A stretch of 38,267 nt of DNA, taken from Saccoglossus kowalevskii (taxonomy: Eukaryota > Hemichordata > Enteropneusta > Harrimaniidae). The notes under the pieces were generated by a model. The model worked only from the letters and a program-made list of their open reading frames with translations, was not told the origin of the DNA and did no database searches. The DNA is taken from assembly GCF_000003605.2 (NCBI RefSeq), contig NW_003109083.1, positions 476,977 to 515,243 of the forward strand, read 5' to 3'. This document shows, piece by piece, positions 11,421-24,740 of the stretch. Position 1 is the first letter of the stretch. Each line of letters starts with the position of its first letter. A program made the translations under genes and the position numbers.

Positions 11421-13512
11421 ATCAACTACTTATTATATTATTTGTATGTGTTTGTATTGTACTCTGGCGTAACTACATTGATCGTGAAATATACGGTCGG
11501 CTCACCAGAGAACTATAGAGAACCTATACGTCTACATACCAAATGTTTAATTATAATTATAATATAATTAAATAGTATAATTTCAGTCATGTTCTATTAC
11601 AAATGATAAATAATATAATACTAAATAGCTTAACCTGAAGCATATTGTTTTGGCAAATGAATTCATGCAAAAATCAATTATCTTGCAATGGTTATGTCAA
11701 GAAATAAAGTCTACGGCACAATCTAAAAATCCGTTGAATTAAATGCATCTGCCGTCTTAACTCCAAATGATATGAACACGAACAATATTTTATTTTCCCA
11801 TGTCATAATTCAAATTCATCTCTGAATGCCCTAAGCAGTCTATAAATGCTCTACACAGTCTAGAATGTGTGTATTGCAGTAACAAATTCTCTTTATTTTT
11901 GCATTTTAAGTTACGATTCTAAGTTCATATCCGCATATATTTGGGACAATGAAAATGTGTCACACATTTTTCTAAATATTTTTTTCAAGTAGTTATAAGT
12001 TTAAATATTATTTGCAAGGCAATTAAATCATGTGTAGATTAAATGTATTGCATATAGATTAAAGTGTTTGTTATCACATTTATGATTATTATAATGAATT
12101 ATAAAAGAGAATGTAAATATTGTTCAATAAATGTCTCATTTTCGGCAGAAAAAACGCTTAGTAGCATGACGCCGAGACCAAAACTTAGGCAAAGGCCCTC
12201 AATGATGTTCAATGCTAGGTTGAAAATGCATGTTTTTCTTTGTCATAATTTTGATCGTTACAACGTATATACATATGGTGATAATAAATGTGTAGATATC
12301 ACATTATTTTAGATGAAATATCACAATAATGCTCAAATCTCCATTGACACGTATGGATAGTTGTCGTTTTATTAAATATTAATTGGTTTTTAACAGCCAG
12401 GTCAATGGTTCAACGACATATTTTTAATCAACCGTGTGTATACAAGCAAAGTAAACAATCGGGAATCACGATTTTTATTTTTTTTAAATGACATAGCGAC
12501 ATACCGTTATGTCAAAATATCTACTATACTTTTTAATTCACAAAGTTTCATTTATTTTGACATGCAGTTGATTTAATGTATGTTTATTGTTTTGTTATAG
12601 TTTATACCTCAAATACAACGTAATTCATTAATCTATTAAATATTTGCATGTTGATAAGTATGACTGCCAATTATAAATATATGATAAGGCGATTTAAATA
12701 TACAATAAGGTGATTCAAATTCTCATATTTGAGTCTAACTAAAACCGAGTAAACGATATCACATTACTTCGCTGGAATATGTATCTTCTATTCGTGTATG
12801 GCCTCAGGGTTAGCGAATTTGAATACTGAATCAGTTACAGATGATGGATTATCGCCGTTACACTCGTGTGCAGCGTGTGTGGCGTCTTAATATTAAATAT
12901 TAGTACAAAGTTGGTATGTGGTAAACGTATTTAGGAAATTCGAATGTCCAGTTAATAAATAAGTAAAATGATAACATCTATAACTTGAAAGCAATACAAA
13001 ATGTATTTCTCACAGATAACATTAATTATTAAATTATAACTATTATTATACACTACGTAAAATTAGCTCCAGAATACATAAATATTATGCTTTAGGCCTT
13101 TTTTGTATTTCTAGTACGCACAATTTCTAAGGTGATCTCTCAAAAAATCGCTAGTATTTTGCTAATTATTCGTTATTCCAAAGTCATGAAATACTGAAAG
13201 GTTCCACACTGTCAGACCGTCCCCAATTATTTCAGATCTGCAAAGAAACAAAAAGTGTTTATGGCATTGTGATTTGTATCCCTGCTATGTATCTTTTTGT
13301 ATCATGATGGATTATATTTTTATCCCTGTTGTATTCAGAATGTATTCAGAAAACTATTTTCTAGCTAACAATAACCTTGCCTGAAATCACCGATCGTTAT
13401 TTGTTCAACTGCACGACCAATCAAAATTAAATTAGGCGAATATGTGTGCTAGTTGGACTTTGGACGGGATGGCTGTGACTTCGTCGAAGTGTGGGTGGGA
13501 GGGTTGTTTGTG
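11421..13512. other. Gene-free AT-rich stretch
   Basis: No exon is supported. A two-copy 21-bp duplication (ATAAGGCGATTTAAAT and ATAAGGTGATTCAAAT) lies at about 12677-12718. The 82-codon frame at 12064-12312 shows no recognisable motif. Confidence 0.45.
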
Positions 13513-13542
13513 TAAATAAATAATTAAATAAATAAATAAATA
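13513..13542. repeat. (TAAA)n microsatellite
   Basis: About seven near-perfect TAAA tetranucleotides, with one interruption (TAATTAAA). It lies just after a G-rich stretch (GTGTGGGTGGGAGGG) at about 13480-13495. Confidence 0.85.
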
Positions 13543-13669
13543 CTAAGTTTTGGGTAATTATCAAGAATATTAAATCGCTAGTTCGATGTCAGTATGCATT
13601 TAGTTCGTATACTCAGGCGGCTGTGTGCAGGGATGTTTTATTTTAATACCATTTAATTGATTTTAAATT

Positions 13670-13677
13670 TGACGTCA
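13670..13677. promoter_or_regulatory. CRE-like palindrome TGACGTCA
   Basis: A perfect octamer. Downstream, at 13705-13745, are further partial relatives (CGTGACGTGG, ATGACGCCA) and a GGTAACCATAG segment. On the reverse strand the latter resembles the ATGGTTACCAGAGT segment near 2530 that precedes another CRE. This hints at a shared dispersed element. Confidence 0.3.
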
Positions 13678-14716
13678 ATGAGAACCATTGTTGCGTAACA
13701 GACCGTGACGTGGGCGAGTAATGACGCCACTCTGGTGGTAACCATAGCATGCTTAAGACAGTGAAATGTGAAATATCATGAAGGTCCATATATGATATGG
13801 CCTACTTCGACTGACATTCATTATGAGATACACTCCAGTGTTTCTTCAATCATTCTGCATTTGTGTTAGTTGTAATAATAGTGAAAGTATGATTAATTAC
13901 AACTATTGGATTAAATATTACTATGAACACAGTTTAAACTGGCTTGCATTACGTATACCTATACTTGATATCAACATTACATAAATTAGAATACACAACA
14001 GGTTCCTATTACTGTTCATTCACAAACAAGTGAAAGGACTCGTACCAGGTTGTGTCAAGTAACGTTCAATAACGCGTTACAATGACACTCCATCCAATGT
14101 AAAATAAACGTGTTAGAATCTGACATTTCCTTATAAGGAAGGCATCGACTCCATACGGCGTGATCGAACGAATGTATTCTACTATATGATACTATGTATA
14201 ATATAACTGTAAATCCTGTATATGTTAACTAGTAGTGTACACTTGAATTCCTTTTCACTTAAACGACAATGTATTTCCATGACACACGATCTCGAGCTAC
14301 TCACCGTCCAATGCTATACAATATTATACTAAAAAACAACTTAATGCATACTAGTACTATAATATATATAATATTTGTAATTATATTGTAATAAATATGA
14401 ATTTGAACCATGATTCATTGAATTAATGTAATATTCAACTATAGTAACTCGTAAGGGAAACCTTTATCGAAGACAATGACACATGTAAGAATCAAACATT
14501 CTCATTTTAAACATTCTTATTTCTGCTGTGTTGTAATATTAACAATCCTCAATTACATGACACCCGAATACATAAACCTTACCCTTAATTTATATATTCA
14601 TATCAGTATATGATAGAAATGTATAAATAACTTGATGTTAGATGTGAAAATTTGCAAAATAAATGAAACAAAAAATGAAAACAAACATGAAACAAATTGT
14701 TTACAATTTGTAAAAG

Positions 14717-15070
14717 TCATCGACCTCTTTTTTTATATATCTGATGGAAATGCATTGTGTTCACGTCAAAGTCATCCATAAATTTCATTACAAGGTCTAT
14801 TGGTCGGGAATTACATGAATTACATTTGAACGGAGAACTGTAGGCAGGTGAACCGAATCTTTCTAATATGCCTTTGTATTGTTGGAAGAAAATTAATTGC
14901 TCGGAAAAAGTCAAGGATCCTACTTCCAAAAAATAGTCCGGTCCATTAAGATTCGCGCATATATATACCGTATTAAATAAGGTGTGTGAAGCTAAATGGG
15001 TGAATTGATTGTCTCCAAATCCTGCACTGCCATGCCTGAGTGAATTTGAAATTCTATTTATACATGCATT
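14717..15070 (-). CDS. Unrecognised protein-coding fragment, probable terminal exon
   Basis: Reading leftward on the minus strand, 117 codons stay open from just after a TAA (15073-15071) to a TGA (14719-14717). The product looks protein-like rather than AT-driven: an early RHGSAGFGDNQFTH segment, then YICANLNGPDYF, then SEQLIFFQQYKGILERFGSP, a CNSCNSRPIDLV segment, and a basic C-terminus, HQIYKKRGR. The first in-frame Met is close to the end (LVMKFMDD), so translation cannot start normally within it. It is either a last exon or a fragment. Possible minus-strand acceptors ending in AG place the exon start at about 15053 or 15035, but their pyrimidine tracts are weak. I do not recognise the family and assign no function. 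No upstream exon was found. Confidence 0.55.
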   Translation of the reverse strand, partial: NACINRISNSLRHGSAGFGDNQFTHLASHTLFNTVYICANLNGPDYFLEVGSLTFSEQLIFFQQYKGILERFGSPAYSSPFKCNSCNSRPIDLVMKFMDDFDVNTMHFHQIYKKRGR

Positions 15071-17526
15071 TTAGTTGTTAATGGTAAAACGTTTATATAG
15101 TCATTATGAGATGTCAATTTTGCTGCAAAATGATAGTCGTTGTGCCAAATATTGATGAGTTTGATGAAATAATTGAAATATCACAATTTTTAATAATAAA
15201 TATGTGGGTAGTATGAATACTTGTACTTTCACATGGGGCGAATTAATTCATTAACGCATTAATTCTATAACAATGCATGCGCGCACCAAGAGAGAAACAT
15301 GATGAAATCCACAGTGATATAAAGGTGCAACCAACTGTCTACGTGTAACGAATGACGACCGTGTTATTAAAAATTCGCCAGTTTTGCGTCATTTCTCCCT
15401 TTCATATGCAGTCTCCCTGTGATTGATTCACATATAGTAAATTGCAACTAGATAGATTTACAATAACGACGATTTTTTTATAATGACGAAGGATTATAAT
15501 TGTTAAAGGGTTTTGCGTCACGCTTTTCGTCGGTTTCCGACTAAGCAAACACACTTTGTTACACGTATGTGTTGTGGACGTACATCTGCCACAGAATCTA
15601 CAATTCATATTTGCCAAGATCAGAATAATGGCGTCTGCGAATCAATTACTAGTTTGCTGTATGTCTGTATGTTCTTCATTTTACTCGGCGATAACAACGT
15701 TCTGGATTTAATTAATTTGACGATAGAGATTACATATTCAGGATTAATTCGTGTTTCTATACGTACAGAAATCAATATGTGGGTTTTTTTGTATGAACGC
15801 TTCGACGTTAGTCGTCGTATGACACTGTAACTCGTTTACCATTATAATGAGGTCATATCACCCATCAAGGTATGTATAGAGTCTTCTCAGTTTGCATACA
15901 ATGTCTGGGCGGGGTATGACAATGAAATGCATGACAGAAGAGTGTGGTTCATTTCGACTTATCACATGCATCGCATCCATTATACCATGTTTATGAAAGC
16001 AGTATAGATCCCCATGCCAGACATGTTTTTACAGGTGCATTTGGTTATTTTGTCTACAATTTGTCAATTTGAGATAACATACACTTATATAAATATAAAT
16101 CAATGGGCCGCTTATTACAAGTGCTTTATACTCAACATTGGCAGAAATGAACCACTAAATGTGTGTGGCATTTAAATCTACCAATATGCACCATACTTGT
16201 GTATGCTGCTATATCTATGTCATACATGGCTGTGTTGATTATCTTACACATATTGTTGTATATATTTATACCATCCACTTAGTGGATATGCTTTGGATTA
16301 CGCCCTAGGACAACAAACAGGTTTATCCGCTTTCAGTTGAACTCATCATTTTGGCGTCATTTACGAATTACAGTCTGTCGACCTTTACTGTAATTCTAAA
16401 CCATAAACCATGCAGATTAAGCCACATATATATAATCTTATATTGGGGTAAGCTTCAAATTCCAGTGGCATTTGTTTCATATTTCAAACACTTCAAATTA
16501 GTGTGTTATTAAACTGTCAATCATAGACTAGATTGTCATAAATAGATGTACCTCCATACAACAAATAGGAATAAGATCTGGTTTCACCACTATCGTGAAT
16601 TGAATACATACATACATTACACGGGATCATGTTTCCACTGAACAGCATTGACATTGAATCCCGAATAGTTTGGACCCTCAGATGTGTTACTAGTATTCTG
16701 GAAAATATCGAACAAAAACAGACTGTCAGTGTAACATAAATCTAAAACATGTAACACGTAATGTTTACCATTCTTTAGTGAAGAGATAAAACTAGATCCC
16801 ATCGCAAGAAAATATAATTGTTATATAAATAATTGCATTAATATAAAATATATTAATCCCGAAAGCAGGATAAAAGCTATTCCGACATGTTCACCTTTCA
16901 AATAACACACACTGCATTTCAGTTAGGAAGAGCTTTGGCTTTGAAGGTTAAGGAAGTTCATTTTGACCTTTCAACTTATTAACGTAAATATTCTAATCCG
17001 GTGAGTGTGTGTATGATTTGCCGGGGTTATAAAAGCTCATTATAGAATTGGACAACCAATGCAAGTCAGAATAAGTACATTCACAACACACACATTAAGC
17101 AAATACGGAACATATAATGCAATCATGTACGAATTTCAATGTCTCTTGTGTACATTTCTAAAAGCATGATGCCACGGTATTTAGTCTTTAAAATCGAACC
17201 AGCTTGCAAATAATCATTTCAAAGCAGTCAGCCAATCAGAAACAAGTAAAAACACAAAATATAACACAATACTACCGAGTATATATGTTACTCGTGTCTG
17301 ACCTGTTGTGCAGTCCTTTTCATCTTCTAGAATTATAAATATTTTCCCTTTTTATGTCACAGCTATTCAGGTAGATTATTTTAGGAGGATAGTTTCCGAT
17401 ACATTGAAAACAACCTTTAGTACAGAAAACATCAGTCTACCAAGCTAATGTTTATATTTAACTAGATCAGAATATATTTTGGAAACGGTAACAATTAACT
17501 ATTAACTATGTGCAGGTTGATATGAG
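15071..17526. other. Gene-free AT-rich stretch
   Basis: No supported exon. The 105-codon plus-strand frame at 15513-15830 overlaps a 71-codon minus-strand frame (15402-15617). Neither shows a domain pattern or clear splice sites. Confidence 0.4.
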
Positions 17527-17885
17527 TGACGTCATGGGTTAGTGTTAACCAGCTCTACAAACACGTGATATCAGGTGACATCCATTTTATAACATGCTCA
17601 ACTCCGAATGTCAAATCGACTCAAAAATCGCCATGTTGTGTTCATTAGGCGTAATTCTTAAATGCGCTGGTGGACGCCAATTTGCAGTTACGGCCGCCGA
17701 TGGTTTTCGAAATGGTCTGAAATTTATTTTAAATAAATTTTCAGTTGCTATGAGTTATTCTCATGCACCCTTAGAGTAATTGTTGTTATCCAGTCTGAAA
17801 TGCTCACATCGCAGTGATAAAAGTGCTACTTCGCACGATTTTGTTTCCTCGCTACTGGTTGAACACATACAGACGGGTGACGTCA
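17527..17885. promoter_or_regulatory. Two CRE-like sites, each followed by a CACGTGATAT E-box
   Basis: TGACGTCAT occurs at 17527-17535 and 17878-17886. CACGTGATAT follows near 17563 and again near 17957. The order is the same in both, which suggests a duplicated module or repeat. CRE sites bind CREB/ATF factors, and CACGTG binds bHLH factors. The intervening 61-codon frame (17594-17779) is not convincing as a gene. Confidence 0.4.
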
Positions 17886-17905
17886 TCGTGTTTATAGCCA
17901 CACAG

Positions 17906-17938
17906 TGTGAAATATTATTTATAATGTTATATTTCACA
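17906..17938. repeat. Inverted repeat around an AT core
   Basis: TGTGAAATAT (17906-17915) and ATATTTCACA (17929-17938) are perfect reverse complements with a 13-base AT spacer. It sits between the second CRE and its E-box. It may be the core of a small palindromic transposon remnant. Confidence 0.65.
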
Positions 17939-20041
17939 ATAACGCGCTAAAAAATCACGTGATATGTTTCGAAAACATGTTTTTGAAACATTTTTCATTT
18001 GGTTTAGAAAGCAATCCGTCATACATATCGAAATATGATCTTCAAGTGCAGTTGAAAGATATAAAGTAGATGCTGAAAGTATTGGCCTTATTTAAATAAT
18101 GTAAACAATAGTTGTCAGCCTAGAATACAACGGCATGCTTGTACGAAAAGCAATGCAGTATATAGGTGAAATAATTATTTATTTACGACAATAATTAACG
18201 GGTGGTGATCCTACTTAAACCAATCTGAATTGGTTAATTTTGCCGGTTTGTTAACTATCGAAGACGGTGAGTTGATCGAGGACTTACTAGTATATGGATT
18301 TCATATAACATGGTGAATCGTTGAATATGACAGAAAATTAATTAAGGGCATCTGACGTATTCATTCCACGACCTTCGTGGAAGGGGTGAGATGTGAACAA
18401 ATAAAAATTATAAGATGTAGTTACAGTAGGAATAGAATAATATTAATTAAATTAGGTCATTCTCAGAATATAAACTGAGTTTATGTTAAATACCCAGTAA
18501 TAATTACAAGTTTGTCTGTACAGTCGTCAATTGCTATGTAACAACAATATTCGTTCGAAACGTAAGCTGTAGAAGATGGTGGGTTACTTTTTCGTTACGG
18601 GTTGCTAAGACCATGGCATGCATATACACGGAGATCATGCATTGATTAAGGCAGTGGTTTGTAGAACCTTGTTCAGCTCTGTCAATGAGTAAACAACATA
18701 CATGTCACTGAAAGCGCTAACAATTCTTCAGAAGAAACGTAATGTATAGAAGTACATAGCGATTGAAACAATAAACATTTATAGTTTGCGCGAGTTCGTC
18801 GTGGTAATTGGTATATTGAAGATGTGGGATTCTGGCAGGTTTATTCTATACCTACTCACATAGTCATGTCAGTAAATCAAGTCTTCCACATGTTCCACAT
18901 ATTCGGTCGATAAAACGCATAATCTATTCGAAGTGGCAGTTGACAGTTTGTTATTCGAAAAACAGATAAATCAACAAGGCCATTACACAACATCAGTTAT
19001 CGGCGTAAAACTCGTTACGATCGATACACTATAATTGGATTTAATTTAACGTTTCCGCGATAAACATCCTGACATGGCATTTTCACTCAATGATTCGTCT
19101 TAGTTAAAACTGTCAATTTTAGTCATCAACAATACAATTACCTATCAAAAAAACAGCACGAAGAAAAATTGTGGTGAATTAGACGACAATAACCGATGCC
19201 GTACAATAAGGCAATGTTATTTCAAGCTTATAGCTTTCAAATCTCTACACATATATTTCCAGCTCATTCGTTATACTAGATCCTATAGAACATATGCAGG
19301 CATTAATTTCTCTTATCGAAACTCGTCGAAATCAAAGGTTTAGAGGGGATGACTATCCTTAACATTCAAATAAGTTTGTTTTTGGTTATGTGATGAGACT
19401 TCGATAAATGTGATAATAATGTTACATATCTGATTTTAATTTCAATGCCATCTGTCCGTCTCAGATTAAAAAAATATCATTTGATTATGAAAAATATAAG
19501 GCGGTTTCCATTTGTAGAGCGAGATGTGCTCCTGATATCATCTGCTATCTCCTGATATCCATATGTTTTATTGATTTCACTTGCCATGCGTTTTGGGATT
19601 TGTAGATTTTCTTTGATATGTACGTGGATATAGTTTTGGCGTGTTGTTATTTCGACTTAATATCTGAGTTTGAAGTCAATTTACTCATTTCTTTTTTGAT
19701 CTTACAATGTTTTATATTGTTTGAAAATGACATTCAGCTTTGTTTATGGTAGTAATAAGTAATTCATACGAGACATGCGCACAGACAAATAATCGGTTAT
19801 ACATTATAACAGTTATAACAAAATCATATTTGACCATGTCACCAAGCGTAGTAATATAAGTAATTTTGAATATTTTATTAATATTTTACATGAATGATTT
19901 ACCAGGGAGATAAGACAATGTTGTTTGATTTCAGTACAACGCAATAAACCGGATTTCAGAATAGGCAAAAGTAGTCTATAGATATATCTGGTGTTGAACA
20001 CAATAATATGAAAAAATACCGAAACAAATCTTGTCTATTCG
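17939..20041. other. Gene-free stretch with small inverted repeats
   Basis: No exon is supported. AACCAAT and ATTGGTT form a 7-bp inverted repeat at 18218-18235. TTCCACGA and TCGTGGAA form an 8-bp inverted repeat with a 3-base loop at 18363-18381. Both are isolated. Confidence 0.5.
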
Positions 20042-20055
20042 GTTGCCATAGCAAC
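20042..20055. promoter_or_regulatory. Palindromic X-box-like RFX motif next to CACGTG
   Basis: GTTGCCATAGCAAC fits the RFX X-box consensus at every position and is nearly palindromic. It runs directly into ACACGTG. No first exon is recognised near it. Confidence 0.4.
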
Positions 20056-22563
20056 ACGTGCCGTAAGAATACTATTGACAAATGTAAATGTCAGCTTCGT
20101 TTATATTAAACAGGTATTTGTTCAGACTGACGCTCTGGGGTACCAATTTACAGAATGCAAATTCAGTTCAGGTTATATGACGTGATCGTAAACTTTAATC
20201 TCTATGTTTTGTCACACAGTGGTTGGTTGTGAATTCAACATTTCAATATATACCAGGCAAGGTACGCGTGTATCTGTATTTGTGTTTAGCAGCGTATGAA
20301 TTCGTAAATACTCTTATGATCCAATACTATTTGTTATTGCACTTCACTTTCAATAATGCCATCAAGACGGCTAATCGCGAAATAGTATCGCATGACAAAG
20401 GCAAGTATTAGTATGGCAGAATACACCCAAACCCTGCAGCTGAATCTCTAGTTTTGTTTACATTGCGTTTGAGTTTGCTGCTTTAGCTTTCGAATTCATA
20501 TTACGTGCTATGTGTTTACGCAACAAACATTGTGTCTTGGCGAACCATCCGCTAGTTTGTTCCCACTAGGTTGTTTCTTCTATAAAATATTCATTCCAAT
20601 GTCTAACAATAATTCATTATTTTACTATTAAATTTATATTATTATATAAAGTTAATTTTATATAACAATGTGTCTGTGGGTTGGGGTGTATATGCAAAGC
20701 TTGCAAACTACCAGGGTTCATTTGCCTATAATGTAACAATTCAATATAATAGTTGATGTGAATAGAAAACCCATCAGAATCAAACTTGACTATCAGGTCC
20801 ATCCACAAATAAACAATGCATCACAGGCGTTGAAGTCATTCTATGGGGCTTTGAAATTGTACGCCACAGAGCTTAATAGACATGAATACTATATCTAATA
20901 CAAATATACATATAACAATTTACTGTAGATGGCAAATAATATCTGAGTGTTCTTACTATTGTTACTACTTGTTTGAAGCATGATAACATTGAAGATGATC
21001 GGTGATAGTCATGTATGTGTTGTTGATGGTACAAACGATATTCTCCGGTTGAACTAGAACAAACAACATATATGTATCACAAAGATGATAATCAGAGAAA
21101 CGAAAATCATTATGGAAAGAATCAAAAACCAATGGTCCGACGTTCATTGTTTTGGAGCCACAAATCAAAGTATTGCTTCAACCCAAGCGTATTGACTAAT
21201 GATCAGTCTCAGTTACATGCGTTATTATGAGTTTGTTTTTTTATTAATTTCGGCGACATATAATCTAACATGTGCAATGTGAAACAAGAAATACGATTCG
21301 CAATGGTTGGATCAAGATTATGGGAAACAACAAAACGATATGGAATTGAGTACCCCTATTGGATGCAATGAATTGATGGCCATAAGCATATGGTTTCTTA
21401 TCATTTAAATATTTAGCTTAATATTAAAATTCAACATAATCGCCTTGTGTTAGGAAAAAAGATTGCATTTTGACTCATACAGTCAGTTGATTGAGCAGTT
21501 GTTGACTAAAAGAATCGAACCCACAATGTCCCTCGTGCATGGAGAACGGAAAAACAACTTTATAACATCGCGCAGATTCATTGGCGGAACTATTAACACG
21601 TGATAGCATCTCCATTTCCCATTGACATTGCCATGTTCGTGTTGCAACACCCCAGTGACTTCTACTTTGACAATTATATAATTTGAGAAATCGTACTACA
21701 ATTGCAAAGCTGTATTGTAATTAGTATTCAATCCACTCCGTTCTGACTATTAATTTCAAGGAAATATATTAAACTTTACGTGTGAAAAGGAAATTTAAGT
21801 CGCACTACTAAGAGGGAATTTCAAATTCTGATTAGATCGCCATTCATTCAAAGGTTACATAATAACCTTAATGTCCGATCGAAACCGATTATAAACCTTT
21901 TGCGATAATATAGACTTCAATCGGTAATTAGAGTTGTATTCAAAGAGATAACTAAACGCATTTATTCTCAAACCACTTGACTGATACTTTAATTAAATGT
22001 ACTTTAATTAAAATCCTGAAACATAATAGTGAATACCATGGGTGACATGTATCAGCTGTGTTCACTATGCCATACTATTAATCCGTTGCTTAGCACGGTG
22101 GTAATAACATACACAATTGTAGATCCTTGGACAAATGACATATTGAGAAATTAAGAAGTCCAAGAACAAACGTCAAGTGATTGACAGCCAATGACAAAAC
22201 AACCCACAAGCACAAAGCAAACCAACTGACACAAGTAAACCACACTACATAGCTAAATAAGTAAGAGAAAGATATATAGACTCCATGGTATACATGAAGT
22301 GATGTAAGATGTTTCGCAAACAGTGAACACATTCTCATCCATATACGATAGCGACCATATATCATTCTGGGTCGTAATCAAGTGGTTTCTGAATGACAAG
22401 CTTATTATATCTGCCAAAAGAAACTTGTAAAGGCTTGTCGTTCTACTTAGTTTAATATTTTTTACGAAATCAGATCATGGCTCTTCAAAAAGTTTAAAAA
22501 CGTACTACAAGCAAATAACGAAAGCTGGAAAATATTTATCTCATAGGTAGGAGAGAGCGGGAT

Positions 22564-22607
22564 ATTGTTATAAATGTGTGGAAGATTGTTATAAATGTGT
22601 GTGGAAG
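22564..22607. repeat. Two-copy tandem duplication
   Basis: ATTGTTATAAATGTGTGGAAG at 22564-22584 is followed directly by the same unit with an extra GT (22585-22607). It looks like a simple recent duplication. Confidence 0.8.
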
Positions 22608-23410
22608 ATTGATAATACTGAAATTAAAATCATCTGGCATGTAACATTATGATAATGTTGTGGATAATATGTTTTGCGTGCTACTCAATTTTTTTGACAA
22701 GAATACATTTTATTAATTATTATATTTATAGTGTTCGTATAGAGCCAGCAGAAAAATTAAACACTAAAGGGAATTGATTTTAAAAAAGAAAAGTTACCCA
22801 ATCATATACATTTACTTGTATGCCTATACATACCATTGTACTGTAACAATTGTACACCCAGTAGCTTAAATAGCCTTGATGATATGATATGATGAATTAT
22901 GCATAGCTGACGTTTTATTCATAACGATGTAATCTTTCTAGCCCGCTTGATATAACTGTAGATACATCAAATGAAGGGTCATTGAGGTTGGTAGTCACGT
23001 AACAACATATATTTATATGGATGCCAACATAAAATCGTCAGATGCGATTACTATTGTACTCACATGCGTGTAATGAGTCGATCATTGGAAAAAATTCGCT
23101 TCAGTGACGAGCAAATATCCCAACGGTGGTTGCATGTAAGGCAATGCAATGCATGGTCAGATATTAAAAGCAATCCTGCTTGCCTAGTTCACTGGACCGA
23201 GGAAGGTATTTAAGTAACAAACTTTCGTTAAAACGTTACGTGGAACCATATGTTAACAGCAGTATTCCAAAACGCTTATCATTGGATTATTATGAAATTT
23301 ATCCTTTTTTTGTAATTGTTCATTTTATTTCATTAGTATCATGTCAATCACCCTTCGTAATACGTCGTAGTGATTATTTTTATTTGGTATAATAATATTT
23401 TTTTTATTAT

Positions 23411-23436
23411 TAAATATATATATATATATATATATA
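23411..23436. repeat. (AT)n microsatellite
   Basis: About 12 AT dinucleotides, preceded by a T-rich and TTATTA stretch. Confidence 0.9.
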
Positions 23437-24439
23437 ATCCGCATGTAAACCGTCTACAGCGTGCTACTTATAGAACCAAAAATACTTTTACTAAAAACTT
23501 TTTGCCATTATTGCATTGCTAAAAAAATCATATTTTTGGGCTCAACAATCGGACAATCATTGGCAATAAAAAATGTCAATAAGAAAATATTACTTCTGAA
23601 AAGGTTTACGGGCAATGATTGTGTATGCAATGTATACTAAACGAACATCTAGTTTTCTTGTTGCATAATCACTTGGCTTGCTTCACGGTGTGATTCCATG
23701 GTCATTCGATCGTAAGCTCGTTTGCTGATTATTACCGTGTCCGCTGAACCACTTCCAAGGCTGTATATCGGCAATAACATATACGGCATAGATATACATT
23801 ATATAACAGCATTTATGAAAATATCTGTATTCAGGCACGCCATGTTGGTAATATTAAATGAAATAATAAACGAAACGGAATAATTGTGACATATTAGGTT
23901 TGACTAGACATTGCTTAGCTTGCGTGATAACGATGACCAGAGGCTGAGGAATAGCATTAAACATAAAGAGGTAATAAAATAAGTTTAAAACGTAATATAA
24001 AACTGTAAGGGTCTTATCGTTAGAATAATTCACGCAAATGTAATAAGAAAATAAGATACTTTTGAGACATCTTGAATAATTCGAACTGCATAATTGCTCA
24101 TTACAATTCAGCGGATATATATTGAATGCAGTTCGTATGTGATGCGCGTACCGCTAAATATAACAGCGGGTTATTTCGCAGCGTGTTTGTACTATTAAAA
24201 ATCAATTATTCAGTATTATATCAATGTTTCATCTCATCATTGTACACAAGACATAACTGTGATATGTGGTGTGTCTATATAACTATGATACGAGGGTCTG
24301 ATTTATTACTTCGTTTTTAAAGTCTTTGAATCAATACTATTGGATACATTAATTTCCTCAACCCATGAACAAAACAATTACTAAAAACCATATTGCGTTT
24401 TCAGTAATAGGAAGTCACGCCTGCATGTGTAATTGATTA

Positions 24440-24477
24440 GGCGAGTGGACAGCGCGGCTTACTGGAAGACACTCGCC
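24440..24477. repeat. GC-rich inverted repeat upstream of the putative promoter
   Basis: GGCGAGTG (24440-24447) and CACTCGCC (24470-24477) are exact reverse complements separated by 22 bases. It lies about 230 bp upstream of the TATA box and within one of the more GC-rich patches of the window. Role unknown. Confidence 0.5.
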
Positions 24478-24706
24478 CGTTGTCTCAGTTCTCCTTCTTT
24501 TGATGGTCAATCATAAAACAGAACTACAGTTCATTGTTGGCTGATGTGTCCTTTGTGTGTCGTGTTTAATATTCACCGGCCTTAAATAAACTAATAAACT
24601 ATACATGCAACGTAAGTGCCCATTTCCATTAAGTGCATGAATCTAGAACGCAGTGGTTGGTTCAACAGCTGGCAGTGCCCGTGGATATTTAGTATGGTGT
24701 TGTGTG

Positions 24707-24714
24707 TATAAAAG
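24707..24714 (+). promoter_or_regulatory. Candidate TATA box of the channel gene
   Basis: TATAAAAG is followed 34 bases later by TTCACTAT (24738-24745), which resembles an initiator with A+1 at 24741. The spacing suits a TATA promoter. The next strong splice donor downstream is at 24930, giving a leader exon of about 190 bases. TATA-like strings are common in AT-rich DNA, so support comes mainly from the position. Confidence 0.4.
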
Positions 24715-24740
24715 ACATTTGCCACATAGCTGTCTCTTTC

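Larger units (their letters stand above)
20056..24439. other. Gene-free AT-rich stretch
   Basis: No exon is supported. The 91-codon minus-strand frame at 22090-22365 is dominated by Leu, Phe, Trp and Cys and shows no family pattern. A tRNA B-box-like GGTTCGATTC on the minus strand near 21517 has no matching A box or cloverleaf. Confidence 0.45.

Noticed and set aside
15513-15830. 105-codon plus-strand frame
   Set aside because: The longest non-repetitive ATG frame, but its composition is mixed, it overlaps a minus-strand frame, and it shows no motif or promoter.
17594-17779. 61-codon plus-strand frame between the two CRE modules
   Set aside because: No family pattern, no splice context and length within chance expectation.
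21505-21590. Possible tRNA or tRNA-derived SINE on the minus strand
   Set aside because: Only the B-box-like GGTTCGATTC is present; no A box, anticodon arm or acceptor pairing.
22090-22365. 91-codon minus-strand frame with hydrophobic stretches
   Set aside because: The hydrophobicity follows AT-rich, low-complexity composition; no membrane-protein family pattern or splice sites.
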